This document shows, in pieces, positions 23,447 to 32,535 of a DNA stretch of 64,000 bases. Each line of letters starts with the position of its first letter. The first letter of the stretch is position 1. Origin of the DNA: Streptomyces sp. BA2. GTDB taxonomy: Bacteria; Actinomycetota; Actinomycetes; Streptomycetales; Streptomycetaceae. The stretch covers positions 5,344,001 to 5,408,000 of the forward strand of contig NZ_WSRO01000002.1 of the NCBI RefSeq assembly GCF_009769735.1, in the 5' to 3' direction. Both the position numbers and the translations under genes were made by a program. A model generated the notes under the pieces. That model had not been told where the DNA came from and ran no database searches. It saw nothing but the letters and a program-made list of their open reading frames with translations.

Positions 23447-24763
23447 CTACGCCCCGAGAAGGCTTTGGCCGCAGACCCGCAGCACCTGCCCGTTGACCCC
23501 GGCTGACGCCGGGGAGGCGAGCCAGGCCGTGGTCTCGGCGACATCCACCGGCAGGCCCCCCTGCCCAAGGGAATTCATCCTGCGGCCCGCCTCGCGGATG
23601 AAGAGAGGAACCGCCGCCGTCATCTTCGTCTCGATGAAGCCCGGGGCCACCGCGTTCACCGTCACCCCGTACTCGGCCAGAGCCCCCGGCGCGAGCGAGC
23701 GAACGAAACCGATGATCCCCGCCTTGCTCGCGGCGTAGTTCGTCTGGCCCGCATTTCCCGCGATCCCGGCGATCGACGCCGTGGCCACGACACTCCCGCC
23801 CCGGTTCAACGTCCCGGACTTGAGCAACGCGTCCGTCGTACGCAGCACACTCGTCAGGTTCACGGCCAGGACCGGATTCCAGCGGTCCGCAGGCATGTTG
23901 GCCAGCTTGCGGTCCCGCGTGATCCCCGCGTTGTGGACGAGGATGTCCAGACCGCCCGGCGCGAGCGCCGAAGCCATGCGCTCCCCGGCGTCGTCCGCCG
24001 TGATGTCCAGCGGCAGCGCCGTACCCCCGAGCCGATCCGCCACCCGTACCAAATCCGCCTGCACGGACGGCACATCGAGTACGACCACATGAGCACCGTC
24101 CCGCGCCAGCACCTCCGCCACCGCCTCGCCGATCCCCCGCGCCGCCCCGGTCACCAGTGCCGTACGGCCGGCCAGGGGGCGGTCCCAGTCGCAAGGAGAC
24201 CGCTCCGCTTCCCCCACCTCGATCACCTGGCCGCTGACATACGCCGACCTCGGCGACAGCAGGAAACGCAGTGTCGACTCCGCGGCCGCCGCCGAGCGCA
24301 TGCGGACCAGCGTCGCCGTGCGGCCCCTGCCCAGCTCCTTGCCCAGGGAGCGTACGAAACCCTCCAACGCCTGTTGCGCCGCCGCCTGGTGGTGGTCCGA
24401 CGGCGAGACCGGGGCGCCGAGGACCACCACGCGGCCGTTCTCCGCCACCGAGCGCACCACGGGGTGCAGCGCCGCGTGCGCGAGGGCGAGGTCGGGGGTG
24501 TCGCTAATGCCCGTTGCGTCCAGTACCACCGCCGTCGGGCGGGATGAGTCGGGCACGAGTTTGAGGTGCGTCCGCGCCAGGACCGAGGAGAGGTCCGGCA
24601 GGGCTGAGAGCCCCTCGCCCGCCGTCAGGTGGAGCAACTCACCCTCCAGATAAGGGCGTTCCGGCGTCCAGCGGCGCAGTGCCGACGGCTGGGGCAGGCC
24701 GAGCCTTCGAGTGAGGAAGCGGCCGGGTGCGGTGCCCGTGAAGTTCAGATAGCGGTCGGCCAT
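23447..24763 (-). CDS. fabG4: FabG4-type 3-oxoacyl reductase (two-domain SDR)
   Basis: 438 residues, about 200 longer than ordinary FabG. The N-terminal half is a degenerate Rossmann domain; the C-terminal half has the NAD-binding GAARGIGEAVAEVL, the NNAG-like VHNAGITRD, and the catalytic YAASK with an upstream Ser (ATASIAGI). This two-domain form matches FabG4 (Rv0242c), a high-molecular-weight reductase acting on 3-oxoacyl-CoA. Divergent from FadA2 across palindromic TTACT/AGTAA sites. Confidence 0.9.
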   Translation of the reverse strand: MADRYLNFTGTAPGRFLTRRLGLPQPSALRRWTPERPYLEGELLHLTAGEGLSALPDLSSVLARTHLKLVPDSSRPTAVVLDATGISDTPDLALAHAALHPVVRSVAENGRVVVLGAPVSPSDHHQAAAQQALEGFVRSLGKELGRGRTATLVRMRSAAAAESTLRFLLSPRSAYVSGQVIEVGEAERSPCDWDRPLAGRTALVTGAARGIGEAVAEVLARDGAHVVVLDVPSVQADLVRVADRLGGTALPLDITADDAGERMASALAPGGLDILVHNAGITRDRKLANMPADRWNPVLAVNLTSVLRTTDALLKSGTLNRGGSVVATASIAGIAGNAGQTNYAASKAGIIGFVRSLAPGALAEYGVTVNAVAPGFIETKMTAAVPLFIREAGRRMNSLGQGGLPVDVAETTAWLASPASAGVNGQVLRVCGQSLLGA

Positions 24764-24790
24764 TGTCCAACTCCCAGCTCGGTCGTAAAT

Positions 24791-24811
24791 TTACTTCAGA
24801 GTAAGGTTACT
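24791..24811. promoter_or_regulatory. Overlapping TTACT/AGTAA palindromes in fabG4-fadA2 promoter region
   Basis: TTACT (24791-24795), AGTAA (24800-24804) and TTACT (24807-24811) make two overlapping inverted repeats with 4- and 2-base centres. AT-rich TAAATTTA (24786-24793) abuts them. This is an AT-rich island in GC-rich DNA exactly between divergent starts at 24763 and 24836, fitting a TetR-type acyl-CoA-responsive operator. The regulator is not proven. Confidence 0.7.
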
Positions 24812-24835
24812 CAAGGGTCAGGAGCTGGTCGAGAC

Positions 24836-26134
24836 ATGAAACTGCCCACCACCCGCCGCGTGGCGGTCATCGGCGGCAGCCGCATCCCCTTCGCGCGCTC
24901 CGACGGCCCGTACGCGACCGCGTCCAACCAGGAGATGCTGACCGCCGCCCTCGACGGGCTCGTCGAGCGATACGGGCTTGAGGGGGAGGGCGCCGTAGGG
25001 GAGTTCGTCGCGGGCGCCGTCCTCAAGCACAGCCGCGACTTCAACCTCGCCCGCGAGACCGTCCTCGGCTCGCGCCTCGCGGCGACCACACCCGCGTACG
25101 ACATCCAGCAGGCCTGCGGCACCGGCCTTCAAGCCGTCATCGCCGCCGCCAACAAGATCACGCTGGGGCAGACGGAGTCCGCCGTGGCGGGCGGAGCGGA
25201 CACCGCCAGTGACGCCCCGCTCGGCGTCAACGACTCCCTGCGGAAGATCCTCCTGTCCGCCCGCCGCGCCAAGTCGGCGGGGGAGCGGGTCAAGGCCCTC
25301 GCCCGCGTGCGGCCCTCGCACCTCGTGCCCGACATCCCGCGCAACGCCGAGCCCCGCACCGGGCTTTCGATGGGCGAGCACGCCGCCGTGACCGCCCAGG
25401 CGTGGGGCGTCACGCGCGAGGCGCAGGACGAACTGGCCGCCGCCAGCCACCAGCGGCTTGCCGCCGCGTACGACAGGGGGTTCCTCGACGGTCTTGTCGT
25501 GCCCTTCCGGGGGCTTGAGCGGGATCAGAATCTGCGGCCCGGGTCGAGCGTCGAGAAGCTGGGGAAGCTGACGCCCGTCTTCGGGGTGAAGGGGCCTGCG
25601 AAGGGTCCTGCGAAGGTCCCCAACCCCACCATGACCGCCGGGAATTCGACCCCCCTGACCGACGGGGCCGCCGTCGCCCTGCTCGCGAGCGAGGAGTGGG
25701 CGGGGGCTCGTGGGCTCGAACCCCTTGCCTATCTGACCGCGTACGAGACCGCCGCCGTCGACTTCGTCGGCGGTGACGTCGCCGGTGGCGAGGACGGGCT
25801 GCTGATGGCGCCCGCTTACGCCGTGCCGCGGATGCTGGAGCGGGTGGGGCTCGGGCTCGCGGACTTCGACTTCGTCGAGATCCACGAGGCGTTCGCCTCG
25901 CAGGTGCTTGCCACGTTGGCCGCCTGGGAGAAGCGGGGGCTCGGCGTCGTGGACCGGGAGCGGCTCAACGTCGCCGGGTCCTCGCTCGCCACGGGGCATC
26001 CGTTCGCCGCTACCGGTGCGCGGATCGTTGCCACGTTGGCGAAGCTGCTGGCCGAGCGGGGGGCTCCTGGGCGTGGGCTGATCTCGATCTGTGCCGCGGG
26101 TGGGCAGGGGGTGACGGCGATTCTGGAGCGGTAG
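24836..26134 (+). CDS. fadA2: Acetyl-CoA acetyltransferase (thiolase), FadA2-like
   Basis: 432 residues from ATG 24836. The acylated Cys lies in QQACGTGLQAV (near Cys92), EIHEAFA and GHPFAATGAR give the other active-site positions, and the C-terminal CAAGGQG replaces the common CxGGGxG loop. The enzyme cleaves or forms 3-ketoacyl-CoA. Together with FabG4, MaoC and the acyl-CoA ligase it could run a short beta-oxidation or chain-extension cycle. The reading upstream from 24629 overlaps fabG4 and is rejected. Confidence 0.92.
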   Translation: MKLPTTRRVAVIGGSRIPFARSDGPYATASNQEMLTAALDGLVERYGLEGEGAVGEFVAGAVLKHSRDFNLARETVLGSRLAATTPAYDIQQACGTGLQAVIAAANKITLGQTESAVAGGADTASDAPLGVNDSLRKILLSARRAKSAGERVKALARVRPSHLVPDIPRNAEPRTGLSMGEHAAVTAQAWGVTREAQDELAAASHQRLAAAYDRGFLDGLVVPFRGLERDQNLRPGSSVEKLGKLTPVFGVKGPAKGPAKVPNPTMTAGNSTPLTDGAAVALLASEEWAGARGLEPLAYLTAYETAAVDFVGGDVAGGEDGLLMAPAYAVPRMLERVGLGLADFDFVEIHEAFASQVLATLAAWEKRGLGVVDRERLNVAGSSLATGHPFAATGARIVATLAKLLAERGAPGRGLISICAAGGQGVTAILER

Positions 26135-26148
26135 TCGCCCGCGTGGGT

Positions 26149-26177
26149 GGGGCGGGTTCTTTCCCCAAGCCCGCCCC
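26149..26177 (+). terminator. Hairpin after fadA2
   Basis: GGGGCGGG / CCCGCCCC, an 8-bp perfect stem with a 13-base loop, starts 15 bp after the stop and is followed by TT. Confidence 0.6.
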
Positions 26178-26229
26178 TTCCCGAAACCGGCTGCGCCGGG
26201 GCCTTGCGCACCGTCATCACCGGCCTCTC

Positions 26230-26300
26230 CGAGTTCGTCCTCAAACTCCCCCAAGCTCTTAAGGAGCAGGGGGCCCCCACGACGGGCTGGAAAATCCACC
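26230..26300. repeat. Streptomyces-type intergenic repeat with CCCCC..GGGGG hairpin
   Basis: TCCTCAAACTCCCCC followed by AAGCTC, TTAAG, GAGC and AGGGGG forms a hairpin (26248-26273), then GACGGGCTGG. From memory this pattern recurs many times between genes in Streptomyces genomes. No second full copy is seen in this window. Confidence 0.5.
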
Positions 26301-26324
26301 CCCCTCCTACAAGGAGTCCCGCCC

Positions 26325-28235
26325 ATGCCCCCCATCACCCCCCAGCCCGCTCTCGTAGAACCCCACCTGCGCCACCTCGACGGCGTCGTACGCGAAGTCT
26401 CCGTGCCGCCGTTCGCCTCCGTCGTCAGCAGTGGGTCCCTCGCCGACATCCCCTTCGACAACGCCCGTGAAGCCCCCACCGAAGCCGTGCTCTCCCGCAA
26501 GGGCGAGGGCGGGCGGTGGCGGGATGTCACGGCCGCCGAGTTCGCCGGTGAAGTCCTCGCCGTCGCCAAGGGGTTGATCGCCGAAGGGCTCGCCCCGGGC
26601 GACCGGCTCGCCATCATGGCGCGTACGACGTACGAGTGGACGCTGCTCGACTTCGCAGGCTGGGCGGCGGGGCTCGTCACCGTGCCCGTCTATCCGACCT
26701 CCTCCGCCTATCAGACCCGGTGGATACTCCAGGACTCCGGCGCCGTCGCCCTCGCCGTCGAGACCTCGGCGCTCGCCGCCTCGCTCGGGCCCGAGCGCGA
26801 CCGGATGCCCGACCTGGCGCATCTGTGGACCTTCGAGAAGGGGGACGTGCGGCGGCTCGCCGAGCTGGGGCGGAAGGCGGGGATCTCCGATGTCGAAGTG
26901 GAGGGCAGGCGGGCCGAGTTGGGGCCCGACTCCGTGGCCACGCTCATCTACACCTCCGGGACCACCGGGCGCCCCAAGGGCTGCGTCCTGACCCACGGCA
27001 ACTTCTTCGCCGAAGTCGACAACGCCATCGAGCTGCTCCACCCCGTCTTCAAGTCCGTCAGCAAGGAGCCCGCCTCCACGCTGCTCTTCCTGCCGCTCTC
27101 CCATGTCTTCGGGCGCATGGTCGCCGTCGGCTGTCTGCGCGCGCGGGTGCGGCTCGGGCACGCGCCCAGCATTCAGACCGAGGATCTGCTGGGCGATCTG
27201 GGCGGGTTCAAGCCCACCTTCCTGCTCGCCATCCCGTATGTGCTCGAGAAGGTCTTCAATACCGGGCGTGCTACCGCCGAGAAGATGGGCCGCGCCTCCT
27301 CCTTCGACCGCGCCGCCCGCATCGCCGTCCGCTACGGCGAGGCGGTCGAGGCGGAGCAGCACGGCACGGGCCCCGGGCCGGCCTTCGGGCTGCGGCTGGC
27401 CCGCGCGCTGTACGACCCGCTCGTCTACCGGCGGATCCGCGCTGCCCTCGGCGGCAAGGTGCGGTACGCGATCTGCGGCGGCTCACCGCTGGGGCGCCGG
27501 CTCGCCGCGTTCTACGCGGGGGCGGGCATCGAGATCTTCGAGGGGTACGGGCTGACCGAGACCACCGCCGCCGCGACCGTGACCCCGCCGCTGAAGCCGA
27601 AGCTCGGGACGGTGGGGTGGCCGCTGCCGGGCACGCGCGTGCGGATCGCGGACGACGGTGAGGTGCTGCTCGCCGGAGGGCAGGTCTTCGGCGGGTACTG
27701 GGACGGGCAGGCCGGGCGTGCGGTGCCCGCGAAGGGTGAGTGGTTCGCGACCGGGGACATCGGCGCCCTCGACGCCGACGGATACCTCTCCATCACCGGG
27801 CGCAAGAAGGACATCCTCATCACCACCGGCGGCAAGAACGTGGCGCCCGCCCCGCTGGAGGACTGGCTGCGCGCCCACCCGCTGGTCGGCCAGTGCATGG
27901 TCGTCGGCGACGACCGGCCCTACATCACCGCCCTGCTCACCCTTGAGGCGGACGGCATCGCTCACTGGTGCCGCATGAAGAAGAAGGTGCTCACGGAGCA
28001 CACGGGCCTGGCCGCTCTGGTGGATGACGCCGATCTGCGCGAGACCTTGCAGCGTGCCGTCGACGAGGCCAACAAGCTCGTCTCGCGGGCCGAGTCCATC
28101 CGGCGGTTCGCCGTGCTTCCCGTGGACTTCACGGAGGCGAGCGGCCATCTGACCCCGTCCCTGAAGCTGAAGCGGGACGCCATCGAGCGGGACTTCGCGG
28201 AGGAGATCGAGGGGCTCTACGGCCACGGACGGTAG
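26325..28235 (+). CDS. Long-chain acyl-CoA ligase (AMP-binding enzyme)
   Basis: 636 residues. The P-loop reads [20 protein letters not shown] (about 207-226), the adenylate motif YGLTET is near 407, and the C-terminal [29 protein letters not shown] hinge is intact. AAGGAG precedes ATG 26325. It activates fatty acids with ATP and CoA, feeding the thiolase and reductase encoded upstream. A second ligase of the same family is at 43031-44824. Confidence 0.92.
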   Translation: [636 protein letters not shown]

Positions 28236-28335
28236 TGGCCACGCGCGGTAGCGAATGTCACTCACTGTCACCTGAACGGGCGGGGCCGCTGCCCCGCGCT
28301 TAGGGTGATCGAGGGGCAGACCCAGGGAGGTTGCC

Positions 28336-30024
28336 GTGCGTGGAGCTGTTGCACTCGCCGGCGTGACAGCGCTGGCCGTCATGGGGACAGGGGCCTGGCT
28401 GCCGGGCACGGAAGCCGGGCTGCCTGGCACGGACGCCGGGCTGCCGACCGAGAGCGAGGCGCCCGAGAGCGAGGCGCCCCAGAGCGACGCGGCCGAGAGC
28501 GCGGCCGACGCCCCTTCGCCCACCCCTTCGCCCAACCTCTCCCGCTACTACACGCAGAAGATCAAATGGGGCGCCTGCGAGGGAGACGGGGCGGGTCTCA
28601 TGTCCGAGACCGACGCCACCGCCGTCCCCAAGGACAAGAGCATCCAGTGCGGCAAGATCACCGTCCCCCTCGACTACGCGAAACCCGGGCGCGGCACGGT
28701 CAAGCTGGCCATGATCCGCATCAAGTCCAGCGGCAAGCCCCGTGGCTCGCTCCTGCTGAACTTCGGTGGGCCCGGCGGCGCCGGAGTCTCCGGTCTGCTC
28801 AGCTCGCAGAAGGAGTTCGAGTATCTCGGCAAGGGGTACGACGTGGTCTCCTTCGACCCCCGTGGTGTGGGCGAGAGTTCGCCCGTCAGCTGCGGGGACG
28901 CGGGTGCCGAGGAGCCGCAGATGGAGGGGGACTCCGATGACCCCGGTGCCGTACTGGACGAGATGCGCAAGATCGCCGAAGCGTGCAAGAAGAAGTCCGG
29001 GCCCGTCCTTCCGTACGTCGGGACCGTCAACGTCTCGCGCGACCTGGACGTCATGCGCCAGGTGCTCGGCGACAAGAAACTCAACTACCTGGGCTTCTCG
29101 TACGGGACGCGGCTCGGCGCCGTCTACGCCGCCCAGTTCCCGAAGAACGTCGGGCGCATGGTCCTCGACGGTGTGGACACGCTGACCGAGGACGTCGCGG
29201 AGCAGGCCCTGGTGAGCGCGGAGGGACGGCAGACCGCCCTCGACAACTTCATCAACTGGTGCACGGACAACGCCGGTTGTGTGCTCGGCACGGACTCCCG
29301 TGCGGCACGCGACAACATGGCCGAAGTGATCAAGGGGCTCGACAGGTACCCGCTCCAGTCGTCGGACGGCGCGGAGTTCACCGGCCAGGACGTCGTGGAC
29401 GTACTCGGCCAGGCGCTCTACAGCAGGCAGTCGTGGCCCGCGCTCTCGCAGGCACTCGGCGCGCTGCTCGCGGACGGTGACCCCAGGGCTCTGCTGCGGA
29501 TGAGCGGGTCCTTGGCCCACCAGAACCCCGGCAGCGGACTCGCGGGGGTGCGCGGGCGGGCGCCGGAGGACGTTCCCGCCGACAACATGGCCGCCGCGCT
29601 GATGGCCGTGAACTGCGCCGACGACCCGGACCGGCCCGACGCGAAGAGCCTGGAGAAGGAGGTCGGCAAGCTCCAGGCGGAGTTCGAGTCGACGTCAGCG
29701 ATCTTCGGGCAGTCGATGCTGATGCCGGTCCTCTTCTGCTACGGGCGGCCCGCCGGTACGGACTACATCCGCGATGACGTACGCGACGTGAAGAGCCCCG
29801 ACTTCCTCCTCGTCGGCACCCGGGGCGACCCGGCCACGCCGTACCGCTGGACCGAGGAGACCGCGAAGCGGCTCGGCTCGGCGGCGGTCGTCCTGGACAA
29901 CAAGGGCGACGGGCACACCGGTTACGCCGGGTCGAAGTGCGTGCGGGAGAAGGTGGACGGGTTCCTGCTGTACGGGGAGATGCCGAGGAACGGGAGTTCC
30001 TGCGGGGCGGACGAGGAGGACTAG
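28336..30024 (+). CDS. Secreted alpha/beta-hydrolase, tripeptidyl aminopeptidase (SlpD/E, TAP) family
   Basis: 562 residues, GTG start. A short signal-like hydrophobic N-terminus is followed by a Glu/Ser/Pro-rich linker (residues about 40-75). Core motifs are the oxyanion GGPGGAGVSGL, the nucleophile elbow GFSYGTRLG (Ser near 256), the Asp in GTRGDPATPYRWTE, and His in GDGHTGYAG. The C-terminal TAP-like lid with paired cysteines (CADDPDR, KCVREK, SCGADEED) is typical of Streptomyces secreted tripeptidyl aminopeptidases that trim N-terminal tripeptides. Its own promoter is likely in the 100 bp upstream. Confidence 0.87.
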   Translation: MRGAVALAGVTALAVMGTGAWLPGTEAGLPGTDAGLPTESEAPESEAPQSDAAESAADAPSPTPSPNLSRYYTQKIKWGACEGDGAGLMSETDATAVPKDKSIQCGKITVPLDYAKPGRGTVKLAMIRIKSSGKPRGSLLLNFGGPGGAGVSGLLSSQKEFEYLGKGYDVVSFDPRGVGESSPVSCGDAGAEEPQMEGDSDDPGAVLDEMRKIAEACKKKSGPVLPYVGTVNVSRDLDVMRQVLGDKKLNYLGFSYGTRLGAVYAAQFPKNVGRMVLDGVDTLTEDVAEQALVSAEGRQTALDNFINWCTDNAGCVLGTDSRAARDNMAEVIKGLDRYPLQSSDGAEFTGQDVVDVLGQALYSRQSWPALSQALGALLADGDPRALLRMSGSLAHQNPGSGLAGVRGRAPEDVPADNMAAALMAVNCADDPDRPDAKSLEKEVGKLQAEFESTSAIFGQSMLMPVLFCYGRPAGTDYIRDDVRDVKSPDFLLVGTRGDPATPYRWTEETAKRLGSAAVVLDNKGDGHTGYAGSKCVREKVDGFLLYGEMPRNGSSCGADEED

Positions 30025-30067
30025 CGCCCGCCGGTGCCGGAGGCCGCCCTGCGGTTACCGTTCCCGC

Positions 30068-30727
30068 ATGCGCCGACAAGCCGAACAAGATGCCGCCACT
30101 CCCGGTCCCGTAACCCCCGATGACCTCGACCGGGTCGTCCAGCTCGCCCTCGCTACCCTCCGTGAGGCGCCCCCGGCCGCCTGGGACGGCAAGGCGGGGT
30201 CGCTGGAGTGGGACTGCTGGGAGACCGTGGAGCACCTCGCCGACGACCTCTTCGCGTACGCCGCTCAACTCGGCCCGCGACAGCTGCCCTTGGAGGGCGA
30301 GGTGCCCTTCATCTGGGAGTCCCGCAGGCCCGGAGGGCCCGCCAACGCCATTCACGCGGACCGGGCCGCGGGCCCAGCCGGGCTGCTTCAGGTCCTTGAG
30401 GCGAGCGGGGCACTGCTGATCGCCATGGTGCGAACCGCGCCCCCGGAGGCCCGCTCCTATCACGGCTACGGGATATCCGACCCGGAGGGATTCGCCGCGA
30501 TGGGGGCAGTGGAGGCCCTCGTCCACGCGTACGACCTCGCCGAGGGCCTTGGCCTTGAGTGGGCGCCGCCCGCCGACGTGTGCGCCCGGGTCCTCCACCG
30601 CCTGTTCCCCGACGTCCCCTCCGGCGAGGAGCCCTGGCCGACGCTGTTGTGGGCGACGGGGCGGGGCGAGCTGCCGGGGGAGGCGCGGCGTACGTCCTGG
30701 CGGTGGTACGGGGAGCCTCGGGGCTAG
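30068..30727 (+). CDS. DinB/maleylpyruvate isomerase-like mycothiol-dependent protein
   Basis: 219 residues. A four-helix-bundle start (WDCWETVEHLADDLFAYAAQL) and EALVHAYDLAEGLGL carry the His residues that bind the metal in mycothiol-dependent maleylpyruvate isomerase relatives. The family performs thiol-dependent reactions or metal binding in mycothiol-producing actinobacteria. Actual substrate unknown. Confidence 0.75.
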   Translation: MRRQAEQDAATPGPVTPDDLDRVVQLALATLREAPPAAWDGKAGSLEWDCWETVEHLADDLFAYAAQLGPRQLPLEGEVPFIWESRRPGGPANAIHADRAAGPAGLLQVLEASGALLIAMVRTAPPEARSYHGYGISDPEGFAAMGAVEALVHAYDLAEGLGLEWAPPADVCARVLHRLFPDVPSGEEPWPTLLWATGRGELPGEARRTSWRWYGEPRG

Positions 30728-30738
30728 GGCGGGCCGCT

Positions 30739-30773
30739 CCGGGGCCGGGAGGCGGCGAACCACCCGGCCCCGG
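30739..30773. terminator. Convergent terminator hairpin
   Basis: CCGGGGCCGGG / CCCGGCCCCGG, an 11-bp perfect stem with a 13-base loop, lies between the stops at 30727 and 30780 of converging genes. Confidence 0.85.
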
Positions 30774-30779
30774 CCTACG

Positions 30780-32120
30780 TCAGCCGGTCGGCGTGGCCGA
30801 CACCTCGGGGGAGAGTGCGGACTCCAGGCCGTCCGCGTTGACGGTGGCGACGGCGTAGTAGTACTTCGTGCCGCCGGTCAGCTCGCGGTCCAAGTACTCC
30901 GTGCTGCTTGTGGAGTGGGTGAACTCGGCGTTGTCCTTGGTGATGCCGGGACTCGTGGAGCGGTAGACGCGGTAGCCGGTAACCGGCGCCTCGTCGCCGC
31001 CGGACGGGACCCCGTACCAGTTGAGCCGCACGCTGCCCGCGCCCGGCGTGATCTCGTAGACCTGCGTGGCGCCCGGCGGACGCGGCTCCGAGTACGTCGG
31101 CTTGACCGACGCGGAGGCGGGCGAGGAGACGGAGTACGAGGACGTGGCGACGACGGCGTAGTAGTAGTCCCGCTCGCCCTCGTCCTCGCCCACCGTCGCG
31201 GAGTACTCGGTACTCGTCGTGGTGGCCACGCGGTTGGCCGGGTCGGTGATGTCCACCGGCGAGGTCTTGGAGCGGTAGACGGTGTAGGAGGAGACCGGCA
31301 CGTACGGGCTCTGCGTCCACGACAGCGTGAGCCGCTTGCCCACGAGCTGGGCGTTGCCCAGGGTGGGCGCCTTGGGAGCGGTGCTTGAGCCGACGGTCTT
31401 GGTGCCGTTCACGGCGTTCGACGCCTCGGACTCGTTCCCGACTGCGTCGACGCCCCGCACCTCGTACAGGTACGTGCGGCCCGCCTCGCCCTTCGTGTCA
31501 CGGAAGGTCAGCGACGTGATCGAACCGACCTTCGTGCGCCGGGCGTTGGGGGACTCGGCGCGGTACAGGACGTACTTCACCGAGTCCGAGTCACCGGTGC
31601 GCCAGGTCAGCGTCACTCCGCGCTCGTCCTCGCGGGCAACGGTGAGGTCGCGCGGCGAGAAGGGGGAGACGGTGTCCCGGGTGCCGCGGAGGGGTTCGGT
31701 GTAGGGCGAGAAGTGGCCCGCGTCGTCCAGGGCGCGGATCTTGTAGGCGTACGAGACGTCGGCGTCGCCCGCGGTGTCGCTGTACGAGCTTGCGGAGACG
31801 GTGTCGAGCAGTTCGTAGGGCCCGACCTCGTCCGGTTCAGTGCCCTCCGCCTCGGCCCGGTAGACCTCGTAGCCGGTGGCCGCGGAGAGCGAACTCCAGG
31901 ACAGGGAGACGGACTCGCGCCCGGACGTGACGTAGAAACCCTCGGGGGCGTCGTACAGGGGGTTCTCGGGCTGGTCCGGATCGTCGCCGACGGCCTTGAC
32001 GGAACTGGCGGCCGAGGCGGGCGCGGTCGCGTGCGCGGTTCCGGTTAATCCGAGGGCGAGGATGACGACGGCTGCCGCGGAGGCGACGGCTGCGGGTCTG
32101 AGAGGGCGGCGTTTGGACAC
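30780..32120 (-). CDS. Secreted fibronectin type III repeat protein
   Basis: 446 residues, GTG start. A signal peptide (about 1-32, ending THAHA-like TAHATA) is followed by four FnIII domains of about 95 residues, each with the SVSLSW, GVTLTW, RLTLSW or VRLNW strand and a GYEVYRA/YVLYRA/YTVYRS/YRVYRS motif. Such repeats are spacers or glycan/protein-binding parts of extracellular proteins; no catalytic domain is present. It may be an adhesin or an interaction module. Confidence 0.88.
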   Translation of the reverse strand: MSKRRPLRPAAVASAAAVVILALGLTGTAHATAPASAASSVKAVGDDPDQPENPLYDAPEGFYVTSGRESVSLSWSSLSAATGYEVYRAEAEGTEPDEVGPYELLDTVSASSYSDTAGDADVSYAYKIRALDDAGHFSPYTEPLRGTRDTVSPFSPRDLTVAREDERGVTLTWRTGDSDSVKYVLYRAESPNARRTKVGSITSLTFRDTKGEAGRTYLYEVRGVDAVGNESEASNAVNGTKTVGSSTAPKAPTLGNAQLVGKRLTLSWTQSPYVPVSSYTVYRSKTSPVDITDPANRVATTTSTEYSATVGEDEGERDYYYAVVATSSYSVSSPASASVKPTYSEPRPPGATQVYEITPGAGSVRLNWYGVPSGGDEAPVTGYRVYRSTSPGITKDNAEFTHSTSSTEYLDRELTGGTKYYYAVATVNADGLESALSPEVSATPTG

Positions 32121-32283
32121 GGCTGGCGTTCCCTTTCCGGTGGAACCACGTACGGACGTACGGGAGTTCGGGATGCAGTCGTGGGGGGAGTTGGTGGTGC
32201 CGTGGGGGCAAGGAACTGTAGCTGGGCATGACGGGGCTACGACAGGCGGCGCGCCTTTGCCTGTCGGCGGGACGTGCGGTGCG

Positions 32284-32535
32284 TCAGACCTCGGAGCGGG
32301 TTGCCTGGGCCAGGAAGGCGGTCCAGGCCGCGGGCCTGACGGTGAAGTTGGGGCCGCTGGGGTTCTTTGAGTCGCGTACGTGGATGGCGTGGGGGTGGGG
32401 GGATACCTCTACGCATTCGCCGCCTTCGCCGCCGCTGTGGCTGGACTTGCGCCAGGCGTAAGCGACTTCGAGGCATTCGCCTCCGCCGCCGCTGCTGTGG
32501 CTGGACTTGAACCAGGTGAGTTCCTCGGTGCTCAT
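32284..32535 (-). CDS. Tandem DUF397 protein
   Basis: 83 residues. Two consecutive DUF397 motifs are visible: LTWFKSSHSSGGGGECLEVA and AWRKSSHSGGEGGECVEVS, the second followed by HAIHVRDSKNPSGPNFTVRPAAWTAFL. One copy is normal, so this is a partial duplication. It overlaps the upstream XRE gene by 4 bp. DUF397 proteins partner XRE/DUF5753 regulators in Streptomyces development and antibiotic control (whiJ-like systems). Confidence 0.88.
   Translation of the reverse strand: MSTEELTWFKSSHSSGGGGECLEVAYAWRKSSHSGGEGGECVEVSPHPHAIHVRDSKNPSGPNFTVRPAAWTAFLAQATRSEV

Noticed and set aside
22810..23510. Several 200-residue ORFs in the repeat island
   Set aside because: They span both repeat copies, repeat their own sequence accordingly, and lack ribosome sites and domains.
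24818..26680. 620-residue reverse ORF across fadA2
   Set aside because: Antisense to a thiolase with intact active site; no motif in the translation.
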